Assembly: GCA_014898425.1 (NCBI GenBank)
Contig: RCSZ01000014.1
Span: forward strand, 248,001 to 312,000
Direction: 5' to 3'
DNA length: 64,000 nucleotides
Source of the DNA: Botryotinia globosa
Lineage: Eukaryota > Ascomycota > Leotiomycetes > Helotiales > Sclerotiniaceae
In this document: positions 48,659 through 61,504 of the stretch, one piece after another
Numbering within the stretch: position 1 is the first letter of the stretch
Layout of the letters: each line of letters begins with the position of its first letter
Position numbers and translations under genes: made by a program
The notes under the pieces: model-generated
What the model was told of the DNA's origin: nothing
The model's database searches: none
What the model saw: only the letters and a program-made list of their open reading frames with translations

Positions 48659-50280
48659 TTTGACAGGAGAATTGAAGAAGTAAAGATTGTGTGCGTGGTT
48701 GGATATTCACATTTTGAAGAAAGGAACAGTCTTTTATAACATCTGGACTGAGATACGACTAACCATATTGGCCATACAAGTCTTGATGAACTAACACGCA
48801 CTCACATTTGATCATCTACATGCAAGCTGCACCCCAATATCATAACGGAAGTCCGGCGCCGGCTTGCCAGTAGAATTTGTATAGCCTGAGTAAAACTCAA
48901 AAGATGTCATGGATTGATCATGAAGAACATTATAATTTCAAGTCCTTGGCAGGACCCGGCGAAATATGATTGGACAAAATACATGAAACGAGAGGGTTTT
49001 CACTATAACGACCAATTAAAGTAATACCCAGTATCCAATCAAGACAATCGACGGAAAATCACTCAAACCGAATTTAGATTAAAGATATCACATACCTTAA
49101 CAGGTACCTGAGCGACTAAGGAGCAACGGCCCGTTAAAGGATTGTATAGTATCATGTGCTATATGAACTGTCACTTGCTATATGATCTGTATTATACCTT
49201 CTGTCATCTTGACAGAAATGGTATTTTGTGGGGTTTGAAGATTATCTCACTGCAAGGAAAGAGACCGAGAACGTGATTCCCATGGTCAGATACCGAATCA
49301 AGCCAGAAGAATATCCACAATTTCGGAACTTGAGAGAGAGCAGCCGATGACAGCTAACACTGCCTCTTGTCCAAAGCTCTCGCGAAGAAGGAAAGCAGAA
49401 TCTAAGGTCTAGATGCAGCAGTCGTATATTGACTTCCAAGCTTGCAAGATACGGGGTATAAATGAACTTAAGCCACTTGAAGTTACACAGATACCTGGGT
49501 GCTTTCAAAAATCCCCAAACTTCGGCTGATATGAAAATGCGGAGGGAATCTGGGGAAGAGATGAAGGTTGTGGAGAAAGGCGTTGGCGGATTTAGCCTAT
49601 TTTCTTGAAGACACGGTTACCCGCAGCTACCATCTAGATCACATGCTTTCAATTTGCTGATAGTGGATCTTTCCTTGTCGCCGGTATACTAAAAAATGCA
49701 ATGTTATATATGACATGCCGAAGAACACTGTCAGAGATTTGCATCTTGGCTTGAGCTGATCAGCCGTTCTTCTCTTTGTTTTCGGAACGGGAAATCCGTG
49801 TTTCGGTCCGACGACATGACACCTTAAGTGCCGATATGTTGGATGGACTTAGAACTTCGCTTTGTTGTTTATTAGATTCACCAGCGAAGATGTCTAAAAA
49901 TGTGAACAGGAGACCAGACGAGAGGACTTGAGATTCTGTGATGTTGCTAGTCAACTGTATGTTCTGCGATTGACCAAGAAGACTATCTCAGGTATGTTTG
50001 GAGAAAGAGGCGACGAGATCACCAGAGGAAATATGAGAGATAGATGATCTACGGATGAAACTGAAAGTGATGGGTATTGGGTATATCTGAAGCTTGAATA
50101 ATATCCAATAGCTCGCTTATTAATTCCGTAATGAAATTATGGAGGCTGCTACTCCAACTTCAGCACTGTAAATGTCTATGCTATGTGATACGAGCCATCA
50201 ATACAGCTGGCTCTCAGCTAGTCTCCTAAAACTCAAGTACCTGTCTATTTCCCAGTCGCAAACAAGAACGTAACACTCAT
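48659..50280. other. Intergenic region: GH6 promoter and GT8 3' flank
   Basis: No gene is supported. The GH6 TATA box is at 48731-48738. Open frames at 49242-49508 and 49760-49954 look random. Confidence 0.5.
48731..48738 (-). promoter_or_regulatory. TATA box of the GH6 cellobiohydrolase gene
   Basis: TATAAAAG on the minus strand, about 75 nt before the GH6 start codon. Confidence 0.55.
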
Positions 50281-51384
50281 CTAGAATCCATCAACCTTAA
50301 TTCCCCTTTCCTTCTCCCCCCTCAACCTCTCCTGGTTGTGTGTTACCCACCAAGCATGCGTCGCATCCTTACCAATGAAATTCCCCTCCTCGTCCATCTC
50401 ATCCCACGGTTTTGGGGCTAAAATGTAATGAATATTTTTCACTTTATCATCTCTCCAAATTTGAGGATGGACGCCTTCCCACTTCAAAGTTTTGAGGGCG
50501 TTATAAATATAAGGAAGTGGCACCCATCGATTTTTGAAGAGATCAGAGAGGAGAGATTGATCTGCAAAATCCATATTGATTGCGGCGTCTGAGGAAAGAT
50601 GATCAAGAATGGCGTTGTATACGCCAGAAGAGGGGTTGACGACTTGAAGACCGCCGTTCATGAAACCGAGAGGAGAGGTATTGGGAGGTGGTCCAGTGGT
50701 TTGTGCGACTTCTGGTGTGTTGTGCTGGGAGGTGAATGCGCAGTTTTCGGGAACCCTGTAGAAATGTTAGCATGTCTCTCGCTGTGCCTTTGGAGAAAGT
50801 GAATGGATTGAAGAGTGAACATACCAGTCAGCAGGATAATGTTTCTTCTTTAGCGGATTACAGACACATGCATGGCCCGCAGCAAAAACTCTCTGTCCCT
50901 TGCCTGCCACCTCCGGCGCATCGAGTTCTAATTCCATCAACTCGTCCATATTTTGTAGGACCAACATGTCGCTGTCGAGTTGCACAACGCGCTCATATTC
51001 GATTAAACTAAAAGGGGCGAGTTTAGACCAGCAATCGTAGAAGCGAGGGTCGTTGGAATAATCTTTTCCGCCATTCTTTGGGAGAAGATATTCAATGCGC
51101 TGTTTAGGAATACCACGGGCCTCGAGAGCAGCGTGGCCTTCGGGAGGGAAGGCATCGGTATAGAGGGCTACGAGGGGATATTTGGAGTTGTGTTTTTTCA
51201 GGGAGTAGTCGAGGGTTAGAAGACCGGAGAGGTAGGCGGTGTTGGTTATGAGGGTTGTCCAGACTGCGGAAAAGGTATCGTTAGTTGAGTCATTTTCTGA
51301 TGTGATGGGCAGATGTGTCGAATTTTGCACTGAACAGCATAACATACCCTTCTTGGACTCGGTAACTCGTTCGGAGGATGTCAT
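50281..51384 (-). CDS. Glycosyltransferase family 8 protein (glycogenin/galactinol-synthase-like)
   Basis: Three exons on the minus strand (51384-51348, 51263-50825, 50755-50281) encode 316 aa. Splicing gives TESKK-VWTTLITNTAYLSG at the first junction and YPADW-VPENCAFTSQ at the second. GT8 features are the N-terminal strand with AYLSGLLTLDYSLKK, the metal- and donor-binding DxD in VVQLDSDMLVL, GHACVCNPL, a GFMNGGLQVVNPS acceptor-loop motif and DFADQSLLSDLF. Retaining GT8 enzymes transfer galactose or glucose from UDP-sugars to proteins, lipids or inositol. No signal peptide or membrane segment is seen, so it is probably cytosolic. The donor and acceptor cannot be decided from sequence. Confidence 0.88.
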
Positions 51385-52318
51385 TTTCCTGGAACGTTAT
51401 TCGACTTCGAGATGTGTTAAGTGTCAAGTGTGAGATGTATTGATTATATATAGTATTGGAGGGGTATATCGAATGAATTAATCAAAAGAATAAGCACAGC
51501 TTTTTAGTATTCAATGATAGATAACAAACAACTTTTCGTCAAGAAAGGGAGTGCGCGGGAAGGGAAGTAAGTGAGTAAGTAACCTTTAGTAGGTAATGAT
51601 GGAAAAGGATTTATACAATAGAAAGGAGTAGAAGAAATAGAAGAAGTAGAAGAATACCGCCCGCTTTCATGATACTCGAGTCTCACGATATCAATCGAAA
51701 TTCATCCGACGAGTTTCGAGATCTGGATAATATGTACTAATCAATCCCCCACTTTGAATTCCCATCTGCGGCCTGCCTCTTCTCTGCCTCTGCCTCTTCT
51801 CTGCCTCTGCCTCTTCTCTGCCCCTCCCTCACTTCCCTCACTTCCCTTGCTATTGATGGCCGCTTTACGATGAGTGACCACCCAATTTGGTAGTTCAACT
51901 CGTCATCCATCCGAAGTTTGAACATATTGGACATGATCTATTAATAAGCTAGCTGGGTGGGAGGTAGCACGATATGCTGCAAAGTACAAAGTATTACATA
52001 CTTCGTATCAATCTAAAATAACGGCGATCCAAGACCCTTGCTGCGCGACATAACAAATCGAGAATGTCCTTCCTGCCTTCCAATTGAAAACTAATGTACC
52101 GTTTGATAACCAACCAAGCAAACGAGGAGGCAAGCTCCATCGATCCATCGATCCATTGCTCGCCAAAAGCTTCCTCCCATCTATCTAGTTTATCTCTCTG
52201 TCTTGTCGCTGTGGACTTCATTGTGAATTTCAGACGAGCGAGCGTCAGACAAGACAAGACTTAATGTTTGCAACAGACTCGCGGATTTGTGATCAGTTAG
52301 CCAATACAGGCAATCGAA
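51385..52318. other. Divergent intergenic region
   Basis: Separates the GT8 gene (-) from the mitochondrial carrier gene (+). It contains an 18-nt tandem repeat (CTCTTCTCTGCCTCTGC unit, about 51776-51830). No gene is seen. Confidence 0.5.
51776..51830. repeat. Tandem repeat of an 18-nt C/T-rich unit
   Basis: About three copies of a CTCTTCTCTGCCTCTGC-like unit, the last one with small changes. Confidence 0.85.
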
Positions 52319-53511
52319 ATGGCTACGAGTGAGTCTGCCACCATGTCGCGCTTGCAGATAGGAGGGAATACTACCGACGCTGGGGAGAAAATGGTAGAGA
52401 AGAAGAGAGAGGCAAAGAATTATAGAGGATTTGTGGCGGGTGTGTTTTCGGGAGTTTCGAAACTTACTGGTATGACAATTTGAGGGTTTTTTTGGCTTGC
52501 GAATTTTGAGCTCTGTCTATATCTTGGAGAGCCAATGCTGGGTGATTTGTGAATGCGAACTGATTTTTCAATCGGGATTGCTATCTATCTTGTAATAAGA
52601 AAAATACAAAGGCTAATCATATACCATCAACAGTTGGGCATCCGTTCGATACCATAAAAGTCCGTCTTCAAACCTCCACATCATCTCAATTCAACGGGCC
52701 ACTCCAATGCCTTCTCCTTACCATTCGCAATGAAGGTTTCGCCGGTCTCTACAAGGGTGCCACTCCCCCTTTAGTAGGCTGGATGTTCATGGATAGTATG
52801 ATGCTCGGTTCCCTAACTTTCTACCGTAAACTTCTCCACCAAACCCTCTTCTCCCCCTCTCGCATGGCCGCCACCCCATCGAGTCTCGCGCGTCCCGGTG
52901 ATCCCCTCACGCCCTCTCAAATCCACAAACTGCCCACTATAGGCCACGCCCTCGCTGGTGTCATGGCAGGCGCAACCGTAAGTTTCATTGCGGCCCCCGT
53001 CGAACATCTAAAAGCACGTCTACAAATCCAATACTCGAGTAAGAAATCCGAACGTCTATATAGCGGTCCTATCGACTGCGCACGTAAGATCTACCGGTAT
53101 CATGGTTTACCAGGTCTCTACCATGGTCTCTCCGCTTCTCTTTTTTCCCGTTCCTTTTTCTTCTTCTGGTGGGGTTCTTACGACGTTCTCACACGTCTGT
53201 TGTCAGAAAAAACACAATTGAGTACCCCTGCCATTAATTTCTGGGCTGGCGGTCTCTCGGCACAGGTTTTCTGGATGACGAGTTATCCGAGTGATGTGGT
53301 TAAACAACGAATTATGACAGATCCACTAGCCGGTGGATTGGGAGATGGGGTGCGCAGATTTCCGGATTGGAAGAGTGCGGCGAGGGAGGTGTATAGGGAG
53401 AGTGGATTGAAAGGGTATTGGAGAGGCTTCCTACCCTGTTTTTTGAGAGCTTTCCCCGCGAATGCGGTTGCGCTAGTGGCGTTCGAGGGCGTTATGAGGG
53501 CGTTGCCTTGA
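52319..53511 (+). CDS. Mitochondrial carrier (SLC25) family protein
   Basis: An inner-membrane metabolite transporter of 342 aa, in two exons (52319-52469 and 52634-53511; 164-nt intron ending CAACAG). The three carrier repeats are visible through their Px[DE]xx[KR] motifs: HPFDTIKVR at the exon junction, APVEHLKAR, and YPSDVVKQR. Each is followed by the usual GxxGxxxG-type loop (RNEGFAGLYKG, YRYHGLPGLYHG, YRESGLKGYWRG), with six membrane helices overall. The ~40-residue leader before the first helix is polar. The pattern resembles the carnitine/basic amino acid (SLC25A20/29/45) branch, but substrate assignment is a guess. The ATG at 52319 fits the fungal start context (CGAAATGGC). Confidence 0.9.
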
Positions 53512-55352
53512 TATGTATGTGCATACGCAGCTGCGCATATACTCCAACGACAAGAATTCTAAAAGATCGGAAAATTGTAGGAAATAGTGTAAGATATCGT
53601 ATAGCGAGAGATGACGAGAAGCATGCATGCATGGCGTTGGGAATTGCATATCGATTTTTGCGGGAAATGAACAGACACCATCTCCAATCAACTAGAGGAA
53701 CCGGAGGGAATTCACCCATACACGTAATGATTTACATGAGATAGGTGTTGTATAAGAGATGGATAGATGAAAGAGAAGACCTACTGGTAGAGCCCAGCAT
53801 ACCAGCATATATGGCTAGATAAGATGGATACACACCTCCGTTTCCATCTATGGCTACCTAGACAAACACACAAAAAGTGTCACTGTCGTTTGCAACTGAG
53901 CAATTGGGCAATCAGGCAGTTGGAGTTTAGTAAAAATAGATGTAGAAGTAGAAGTAGATGTAGATAGAACTCAACTCAAAATAACTCAAATCCATATTCA
54001 AAGTCCTAAAATATAAAATACACTTCATTCTTTAGTTATACTACCTACCTAACTATCTAGATTCTCAGATGTGTATGATTGCGAATACACACACACATAT
54101 ATACACATATATACGCATACATACATTTATATATCTACCAACTCCAACTCCAACTCCAACTCCAACTCCATATAGTAACATATAACATATAACATATTAC
54201 ATGAAATTATTAACGACCAATGCCTACCTACTTCAAGATCATTATATAAAACGTAATGGAACAGATTAGAATAAAATGAAATATAATAGATCGACGACTG
54301 CAAAGATACACATAACGATAGCAAGACAGAAAGAAGGGATCTCGACTCCGTCATGTATACCCTGTCATCATATGTATAACAAAGAGGAGGAGGAAAGGCA
54401 ATGTCGTGTTCAAATCGGAGAACATATCACGAACCATGTAATATATCGGATATGATTTGGATGATTATATAGTTCATTTCTCTATCAATCAATCACTCGC
54501 TTCGTACCATCTCAGTCTTCCACATTCGCTTCAACTGCCGAATACTCCCACACTGCCCTCCGTCCAATAACATCTCCCTGCATGTGCAGTGGCATGCATA
54601 CTCCAAACTTTCCCTTTCCCCTTCCCCTCAATAAAATCTAAAATAAAACCAACATCCACCTGAGAGAAGCGAGGCCAACCAACTAATTGCAAGAAAAATT
54701 CGAAAATATATCCCATCCCCAAGTTCGTTTCTCTCATTCCAATCAGTCAATGCTCGTCCTTGTAAATATTAGATTGAACTCCCTTTGTTCTCTCCTTCCT
54801 CCTCTCCATGCAAGCGAAACTCCTCCACCCGTCATTTGACATTGCATAAAAGCAAGGCTGTGAGTTGTATGCATTGTATATCCTCAAGTGAAGAGAAACA
54901 CAAGGATAAACATGATACCGCCAGCTGTCTAATCAACCGAGAAGTTGTGCAGGCCGCATCTCCAATTGATCGATACGTTGATTGTATTATACAAGCCATT
55001 TTATGTTCGAAAATTCGCCGAATAATCTCTCATCTGCCCTCAAATGAAATAATTAAGAAAAAAGAAATAAAAAAAGAAAAAGACATGTTAAAAGTGTGTG
55101 GGTATTTTGGTGAAAAGAAATTTGCTCCATATGCGGTGTAAGATGGAATCTTTGCCTGGCGTCGCTGGGACGTCTCATAAAAGACCAGAAGCGGAAGCGA
55201 TGCGATATTTTCAAGGCGGACTAATATTCACCGCAGCAAATGGTCGTAATCATATTAACAGGGGTTCTGTGCTGCTCAGATAGAGAGGGGTCATGCTTTT
55301 GTTGAAATGGGGAATCTTGAAGGCTTGGCTCCGAACAGACAGAGGTTAATTA
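53512..55352. other. Convergent intergenic region with microsatellites
   Basis: Between the 3' ends of the carrier and G-alpha genes. It holds a GTAGAA/GTAGAT repeat (about 53940-53970), an ACACATATA block near 54090-54130 and a CTCCAA tandem repeat (about 54140-54170). No gene is seen. Confidence 0.5.
54140..54170. repeat. (CTCCAA)n tandem hexamer
   Basis: About five CTCCAA units in non-coding DNA. Confidence 0.9.
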
Positions 55353-56718
55353 TCAAAGGATCAACTTTTGAAGATTTTTCTGTATGATCATATCTTGCAC
55401 GGAGCTCATCGTGACCTTGAGGAGGTCGGTATCGGTGGCGTTTGTGAAATGGCCATAAACTTCGCGTCCAGGGCTTCGGTTCAGAGCAATAAACTTGTCC
55501 ATGAAGTATTTCGAGGTTTGTTGCGAGCTTGTAGTATCTCCCTGGAAATCGGAGAAACCAAACTTGGTAATCGGGCTGTGAGCAATCTTTGCTTTAAACA
55601 AGTCGATCTTGTTCAAGAAGAGAATCAATGCGGAGTGTTTAAACCAATGCGAGTTGGCAATCGACTCCCAAAGCATTAAAGCTTCTTGCATTTGGTTCTG
55701 GCAAAGTGTTAGTCAATATTTGGTATATAATGATTTGCGGCAGAGGGAGACTTACTCCATCCTTGTCTTCAGCTAGACACTGGTCATAACCACTGATAGC
55801 AACTAAGAATAGCAATGCATTGACATTCTCGAAGCAATGGATCCATTTCTTTCGTTCCGATCTTTGTCCTCCAACATCGAACATTCTGTATTGCAATGAG
55901 CCGAGATCGAAGTGTGTTTCGGTGATACCAGTAGTTCTTAATCTGGCGCGAAGAACGTCTTGATCGGTTGGAATGAATTCCTTGCTGAAGAGACGATCTA
56001 AATCTTCGAAGAAGCTAAGACCCACCATATTAGAAGTGTATATTTCGCAGAGCCGAAAGAGAGACTTACTAGCCCAAATTATCATGCAGAGCAAACTCAT
56101 TTCCTCTCTCAACAGTCTTCTGGATGCCTGCATCTGCCCACATATCTTTGAATGCTTTGAGGTATTCGAGAGGAATTGGTTCGCATGGTCTGAGATCCTT
56201 TTCTTCTGTGATTATTGGTAGGTATTGCTGTGAATGAAGTAATTAGCCAATGCCTTGTGATAATGATCGCAAGATTGAAAGCGAATTTACGGGGTAACCT
56301 ACTTTGGTGCTTTCGTGTTCGAAGGGAGTATTGAAATCATTCATTGCCTCCACTGTCATTCGCAAGCCATCCAAAATGTTGTGAAAGATGATGATGCGCC
56401 ATTCTTCTTTTTCAGTCTTTGAGAAACCTTTATCGGTATAGATAAGTCTCATCTGTTTGAGAATTGTTGACTTTCCAGACTCTCCAGCACCTGCAGAACA
56501 TAAGAATTAGTAAATGCCATCTTCATCTTGAGGTTGTGAAGCTCGAGGAAGTATGATTGATCCATCGTCGTTCTGGCGAATTGTGAAGGACGCGACAACT
56601 TACCCAATAATAGCAACTTAACTTGTCGCTGCATAACCTTTTCATCTCTGTGGATAAGAGCGTCTATCTCTTTGGACCTCTTGGCCTCGACATCCTCCCT
56701 GCTGCCGAAACACATCAT
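55353..56718 (-). CDS. Heterotrimeric G-protein alpha subunit, GNA-2/Gpa2-like
   Basis: Couples plasma-membrane receptors to cAMP and MAP-kinase signalling. Five exons (56718-56604, 56490-56303, 56227-56070, 56014-55756, 55697-55353) encode 354 aa from the first ATG. All GTP-binding boxes are seen in order: GAGESGKST (spliced), RLRTTGITE (switch I), DVGGQRSERKKW (switch II), FLNKID and TNATDTD. The N-terminus is MMCFGS; like Neurospora GNA-2 it lacks Gly2 but has a nearby Cys, so palmitoylation rather than myristoylation is expected. The second ATG (56715) gives the GNA-2-like start MCFG. The C-terminus (LQKLIL) lacks the Cys at -4 that pertussis toxin needs, unlike group I fungal subunits. 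Assignment to group II (Gpa2/BCG2-like) is likely but from memory of the family. Confidence 0.93.
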
Positions 56719-57032
56719 GAAGGGCCAAAATTAATACGGGAGGTTCGAGAAAGAGAGAAAAGATTCTCAGTTGCTGTCGGGAGAATTTTGGTAACTGAAG
56801 AGCGGTTCGAAGATCAGGGTAGAAGAGAATTTGAGTTTCAGTAGAATGGGATGGGATGGGATGAGATAGGATCGGGACGGGCTGGGCAAGCTATTGGTAA
56901 CGTTGCGGAGTAAATTAATTCGCCGCTGATACCAGGCAAAACTAAGTTAAATAGGTAAGTTATGTCCAGGTTAGTTATCCTGCAGAACTAGTGGCTAATG
57001 TCAAGCGTCAAGTGCTGAAGAGCGTTGAATTT

Positions 57033-57076
57033 TCTTCTTCTGTTTCTTCTTCTTCTTCTTCTTCTTCTTCTTCTTC
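57033..57076. repeat. (TTC)n trinucleotide repeat
   Basis: About 14 near-perfect TTC units near 57030-57076, in non-coding DNA. Confidence 0.9.
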
Positions 57077-57901
57077 AAAGGAACGAGCGTTGGATTCGGT
57101 AATGGCAATGGTTCGTTGAATCTTAATTTTCTTCGGGGAAGGACGCTGTTGATAAGACCAGACGGACGGGCGGCTTTGACGAATAGCTTCCAAGGTTATG
57201 CGAGCAAAGTGATGGATCTGGGCTGGAACTCGCTCGGGAGATTAAGTCGATTGGAAGATTGAACGGGTTACGGGACCTGTCCATCCAGTCATAAGCAGGT
57301 GTTTCTGAAGAAAATGCAAGGTAGACCGGCAGAGGAGCAGCAAGACTGACCACCTAATAAGAGTGTTGATGGATTAGAAATACCTACTGGGGACCAGTTT
57401 AATGAGGTAAAACTTTGGGTTGTCGATCCTATTAAAGTTTTACTTTTTGGGCGTCCAGTTCCCGTAGGGCCAGAATAATAGAAGAAGGTAGCTCGGGTAG
57501 GTAGAATTGATGCTTTTCTGCTGTGATGATGAATTTTATGACGAGGTCAAAATTTGATATCCGATTGGACTTGGACTTGGACTTGAAATTGAAATTGAAT
57601 ATGGAGTCGAATGGAATCGTGTAATAGGTAATGTAGTAATGTAATAATTGATTGATACCTTCCCTCCACAAGAAAGAAAGTGGTTGTGGTGTGGGTGGGT
57701 GGGTGGGTATTTTTGGATACCTAATACCTGGTAGCTAGGTATTAATATCAACGACTGAGTGAATCAGGTAATGTGACGCAAATAAACCGTCTTTTGTATG
57801 TTTCAATTGGATTGGACGATATATTTGAGAGGATTCTATGAAATGGATTGGTTGACGGATGGTAGAGAGGTGGTGGATGGAAGGGGGAAAGAAGGGGGTT
57901 C

Positions 57902-57940
57902 GATGTTGATGCTGATGTTGATGCTGATGTTGATGTTGAT
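57902..57940. repeat. Tandem (GATGTT/GATGCT)n repeat
   Basis: GATGTT and GATGCT hexamers alternate several times in non-coding DNA. Confidence 0.85.
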
Positions 57941-58228
57941 TTAGGATTAGAAATGGAGATGGAAGGGGGTAGAGACAATAATGGAAAGCGAGAAGAGGAA
58001 TGATGCTCGATTTCGAAGCCGAATGTGATGAAATGACCCCCCAGGTAAGAGTGTAAGGTTATCTATCGGCCTCTTTCTCTTATTAATTGAGCATGGAAAA
58101 GAAAAGACAGCAGCAGATTATTGGCTTACTCGCATTGACGCAGGTGTACGGCAAGAAAAGGGAAAAGGGAAAGGAAACCGAAGAAAAAGAAAAAGAAAGG
58201 AAGATGGTTCCAAGTTTCGTTTCGTCCT

Positions 58229-58305
58229 AGGTAGGTAGGTAGGTAGGTATGTAGGTAGGTAGGTATGGAGGTATGGAGGTATGGAGGTATGGAGGTGTGG
58301 AGGTG
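58229..58305. repeat. (GGTA)n and (GGTATGGA)n array
   Basis: GGTA tetranucleotides pass into GGTATGGA octamers. The same TAGG/GGTA core is scattered through other gaps of the window. Confidence 0.9.
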
Positions 58306-61089
58306 TGTACTTGGAGTATTTCTAAGCTCAATCTGACGATTGATATATTTACTTCTACCTCCAGCTGCCTAGGAGGTTAATGCAAGAAGATCAATACGAG
58401 CGAGCGAGAGATCCCCAAGCGTCTATATGGATGATTATCCAGTCACCAATTTTGCCTTATTCGTGCGCGATGGTTTAACTTCCATCTTAATCCTCAGTAA
58501 GGTTACTGTAAGATCTTACATGTGCATCGAAACATATTTCAACGTACCCAATATACCAGCATCTCAGCATTCCTATCGTGCCCATTGCATCGTGTATCTA
58601 GAGGGCTTATTATCTTACTACCTACCTCTATGGATGTGTGTGGCAGATGCTGACGATATGAGCAACACCGTGTCACTGTTACCATCGCTATCGATTGCAA
58701 CCTCAGACGGTCGGCCGTTTTAGTACGAATGTCTCAAAATCTTCACACCAGGATAACAAGGATCTCTGAACTCAAAAATATAACCACATGGAAATGGTCA
58801 TTCCATATGCGACAGATGCATGAAAGGGAAGCATGTACAGGGAAGCAACGTGGAAACGTGCCGTGGTAGATTAAGAAGGTTGTCAAATGCAGCTGGAGTC
58901 CCGAAATCTCGAGAGTTTGGTTCATGTTGAGGTGAAAGGGGCGCTAAGAGGTCCATCCCCTCGCCGCGGCAACCAAAATGGGAAGATCAAAGGACGACGG
59001 CGAGAACGGACGAATGAACATCAAACGTTAAACGATGCGATATTTCTACATAGGATTCGTCTACATACACAGGTAGATGTGCACTGGGCAGTGTTTTGCA
59101 AGGTTTTTATATACATTGGCCAGTCATGAATTTGAAATGCTCCAGGGAGATGTTGGTGTATGTGGTGTAACCGTCATCTGAAGAATTCCAAGGTACTCTA
59201 AGGAAGGGTTTTCTTGCAATAGCTTCCCTCGCCTCACGCGTACATGTGGGAGGTTGAACATGTAATCGCGAAATGTACCTCTTGCGGATTAAAAGATGGT
59301 CGTTCAGGGGTTGGAAGCAGGATGGCGAGAATGGCTGAATGGCGCAGTCCGATTGATTCTCCCGCACTAAGCACCAGGCCAAGGATGGGTCATACAAGGG
59401 CTATCTGCAAGACCTGACAGACGGAGTAAAGAAGCATGGCCGGAATGGTGAGAAAATGCTAGTGCTGCATCGCTATCAACAGCACGAGGTCGAAAGGGAT
59501 TGGATATGTTCAGCCTATCACCAACACGAATAAACATTGAAAGCCTCTTGTCAAGGTGTAACTGTAACGTTGAGAGGAGGGAGAAATGATACCGAAGTCA
59601 CAGTAAGAGGCAACGAGCTAAGGTCTTCAGAAGTAGAGTAGCTAGATTAGAACTTGGCTATTGGGTACTTTAGTTGGAAATCTCACAATGTACGTACGTG
59701 CCAACTCCCTCCCGTCCGGTACTGAGATAAGTTAAAGTTTGTTCATGCAGAAATGATGCATTAGGTACGGACCGTCAATAGTCTTCCAAGATCCCCCCAT
59801 CCCCCCTTCCAAGTTCTCACTCCTGAGACGAACCATTATCATTTATCCCTCGATGTCTACTCCTCCGTAGACGGCAAATAAGCAAGGATATCCGTGGCAA
59901 TCTTCCGGTTGGGCAGTGGTGATTCGTCTCTCTCCAGAGTATTTTTATCCGACTAACGAACGATATTTAGCCATTCAGAGATTCGAGGATAAGCCCATAT
60001 GGTTATCATCATCACACACCTAGGTGACTACTAATACATTAGTACCAGGTAATTACTTGCCAAAGTCTCTCTCTTCTCTTGAATTTGGCCCCCGAGATCC
60101 CATCTTTCACTGGTGAGATTTCTCAAATCAAGACTGAGTCGAGGATTCCTGAACTCTTTAGGACTCATTCGGATCGTTTTTTTTTTCTTGCTCATTAATC
60201 CTAATATCTTAGTCACCAAGTCATGTATAATGCTTACTAAAGATAAGATTAAATTCAATAAAATATTAGAAGACTACTCCGTAGAATATCAAAATTTAAA
60301 CAAATCGAGACCAAGATGTTAATAATTCAAAAATAAGACGACCTGAATTAGTATATACTAGACCCTAAATAGTACTTTTAACATTTGAGATATTATTATT
60401 AATTAATACATAGAATGATACGTACATGTATATGAGATTATCACATTATCATTAAATATAATATTCTTATATCAATAAAACCAGATTTTATATGATAAAA
60501 AATTGTAATATATTTATTGATTTCTCTATTATTAACATTCTTACTAATATACAGACTACAGCAGTTCGGAGTAAGTAGTCTAGGAAATATATTTACTCAA
60601 TAATCAATCTTCACTTCAATTCATCTCATCATCATTGATTCAATCCGACATTCCCTTCTCAAACTTATACCATCCAGTCAGTTATTCTCATTCCTTTCAA
60701 ATGTCTGGCATAGTGAGGACAATTGATCTTCTTCTAGAAAGCCCTCCTGGTGCTTTATATGGTAGCTTTGCATCCATCTATCTCCTTTTTTGAGTAAGAA
60801 ATCATGGATTGATACTGATCCTCAAACCAACGATGCACATACCAATGTTGAACAGAGGGGTGATAATTAGGAATCGGCGGTGCGATTTCGTGGAAAGGGA
60901 ACTTGTGATTTAGAAAGAATTCGCCATTTTACAGTGAGGTCCCAGACTTCATTTTCTCCTCACTCCAGCTTGACATTCGGAAGTCTGATCCATGGTGTTC
61001 TCTCATATAATATATATGATGATAAAAATCTTTTGTATCAATGATAGATAGAACCGATGACCTCCTATGACATCTACCAATGATGAGAT

Positions 61090-61504
61090 TTATGTTTCTT
61101 GAAAGTTTGAACGTATCTGAATAATGATTTGCATCCAGATATACACGACAAGTATGTCGTTCATTAGGACCAAGATCTCTATACGGTAAAAGAGTAATAC
61201 GATGTGAGTAAACTCCAGCGCCGTCTTCGCATCGATAAAATTCCTGATTAGGATTGGTTTTATGGTGGTTCTCATGACGCCGGAAAGAATACCTGTATAT
61301 CTAAATCGTACCGCATTATGAAAGCTTGCACCTGAAAATAGCTTTCGGGTTGTGCGTACGTCCATGTCGGCGAAGGCTAGTACGGGAGGAGTAGTTCTTC
61401 CCGCAGATTTTGCATTTGTAATGGTCGGTTTTTTGTGTAGTTCTCGTTAACCCTAGAGCTTTTGTTTCTGTGTCTTTTCTTGTACAATACTGATTGGAAA
61501 TCAA
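61090..61504 (-). pseudogene. Degraded C2H2 zinc-finger gene fragment
   Basis: On the minus strand one clear C2H2 finger reads HYKCKICGKNYSSRTSLRRHGRTH (about 61420-61350), with all zinc ligands. After a frame change the next piece (YSFRRHENHHKTNPNQEFYRCEDG) looks like the tail of a second finger and the start of a third that has lost a Cys. Further on, HTCRVYLDANHYSDTFKLSRNI resembles a fourth with Cys-to-Tyr and His-to-Asn changes. A short intron (about 39 nt, GTGCAA...ATACAG) could link the first two pieces, so a functional gene with divergent fingers is not excluded. The surrounding DNA is AT-rich. The most likely reading is decay by mutation, possibly RIP-like. Confidence 0.5.

Larger units (their letters stand above)
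56719..61089. other. Long gene-poor region upstream of the G-alpha gene
   Basis: About 4.4 kb with no supported gene. It has TTC repeats (57033-57076), a TGGACTTGGACTT repeat (57558-57590), a GATGTTGATGCT repeat (57902-57940) and a GGTA/GGTATGGA array (58229-58305). From about 60200 to 61050 the base composition becomes markedly AT-rich. A long promoter or 5' leader for the G-alpha gene is plausible in the first kilobase. Confidence 0.5.

Noticed and set aside
58229..58305. Possible CRISPR-like array
   Set aside because: The repeats are simple GGTA/GGTATGGA units without unique spacers, and CRISPR arrays are not expected in fungal nuclear DNA.
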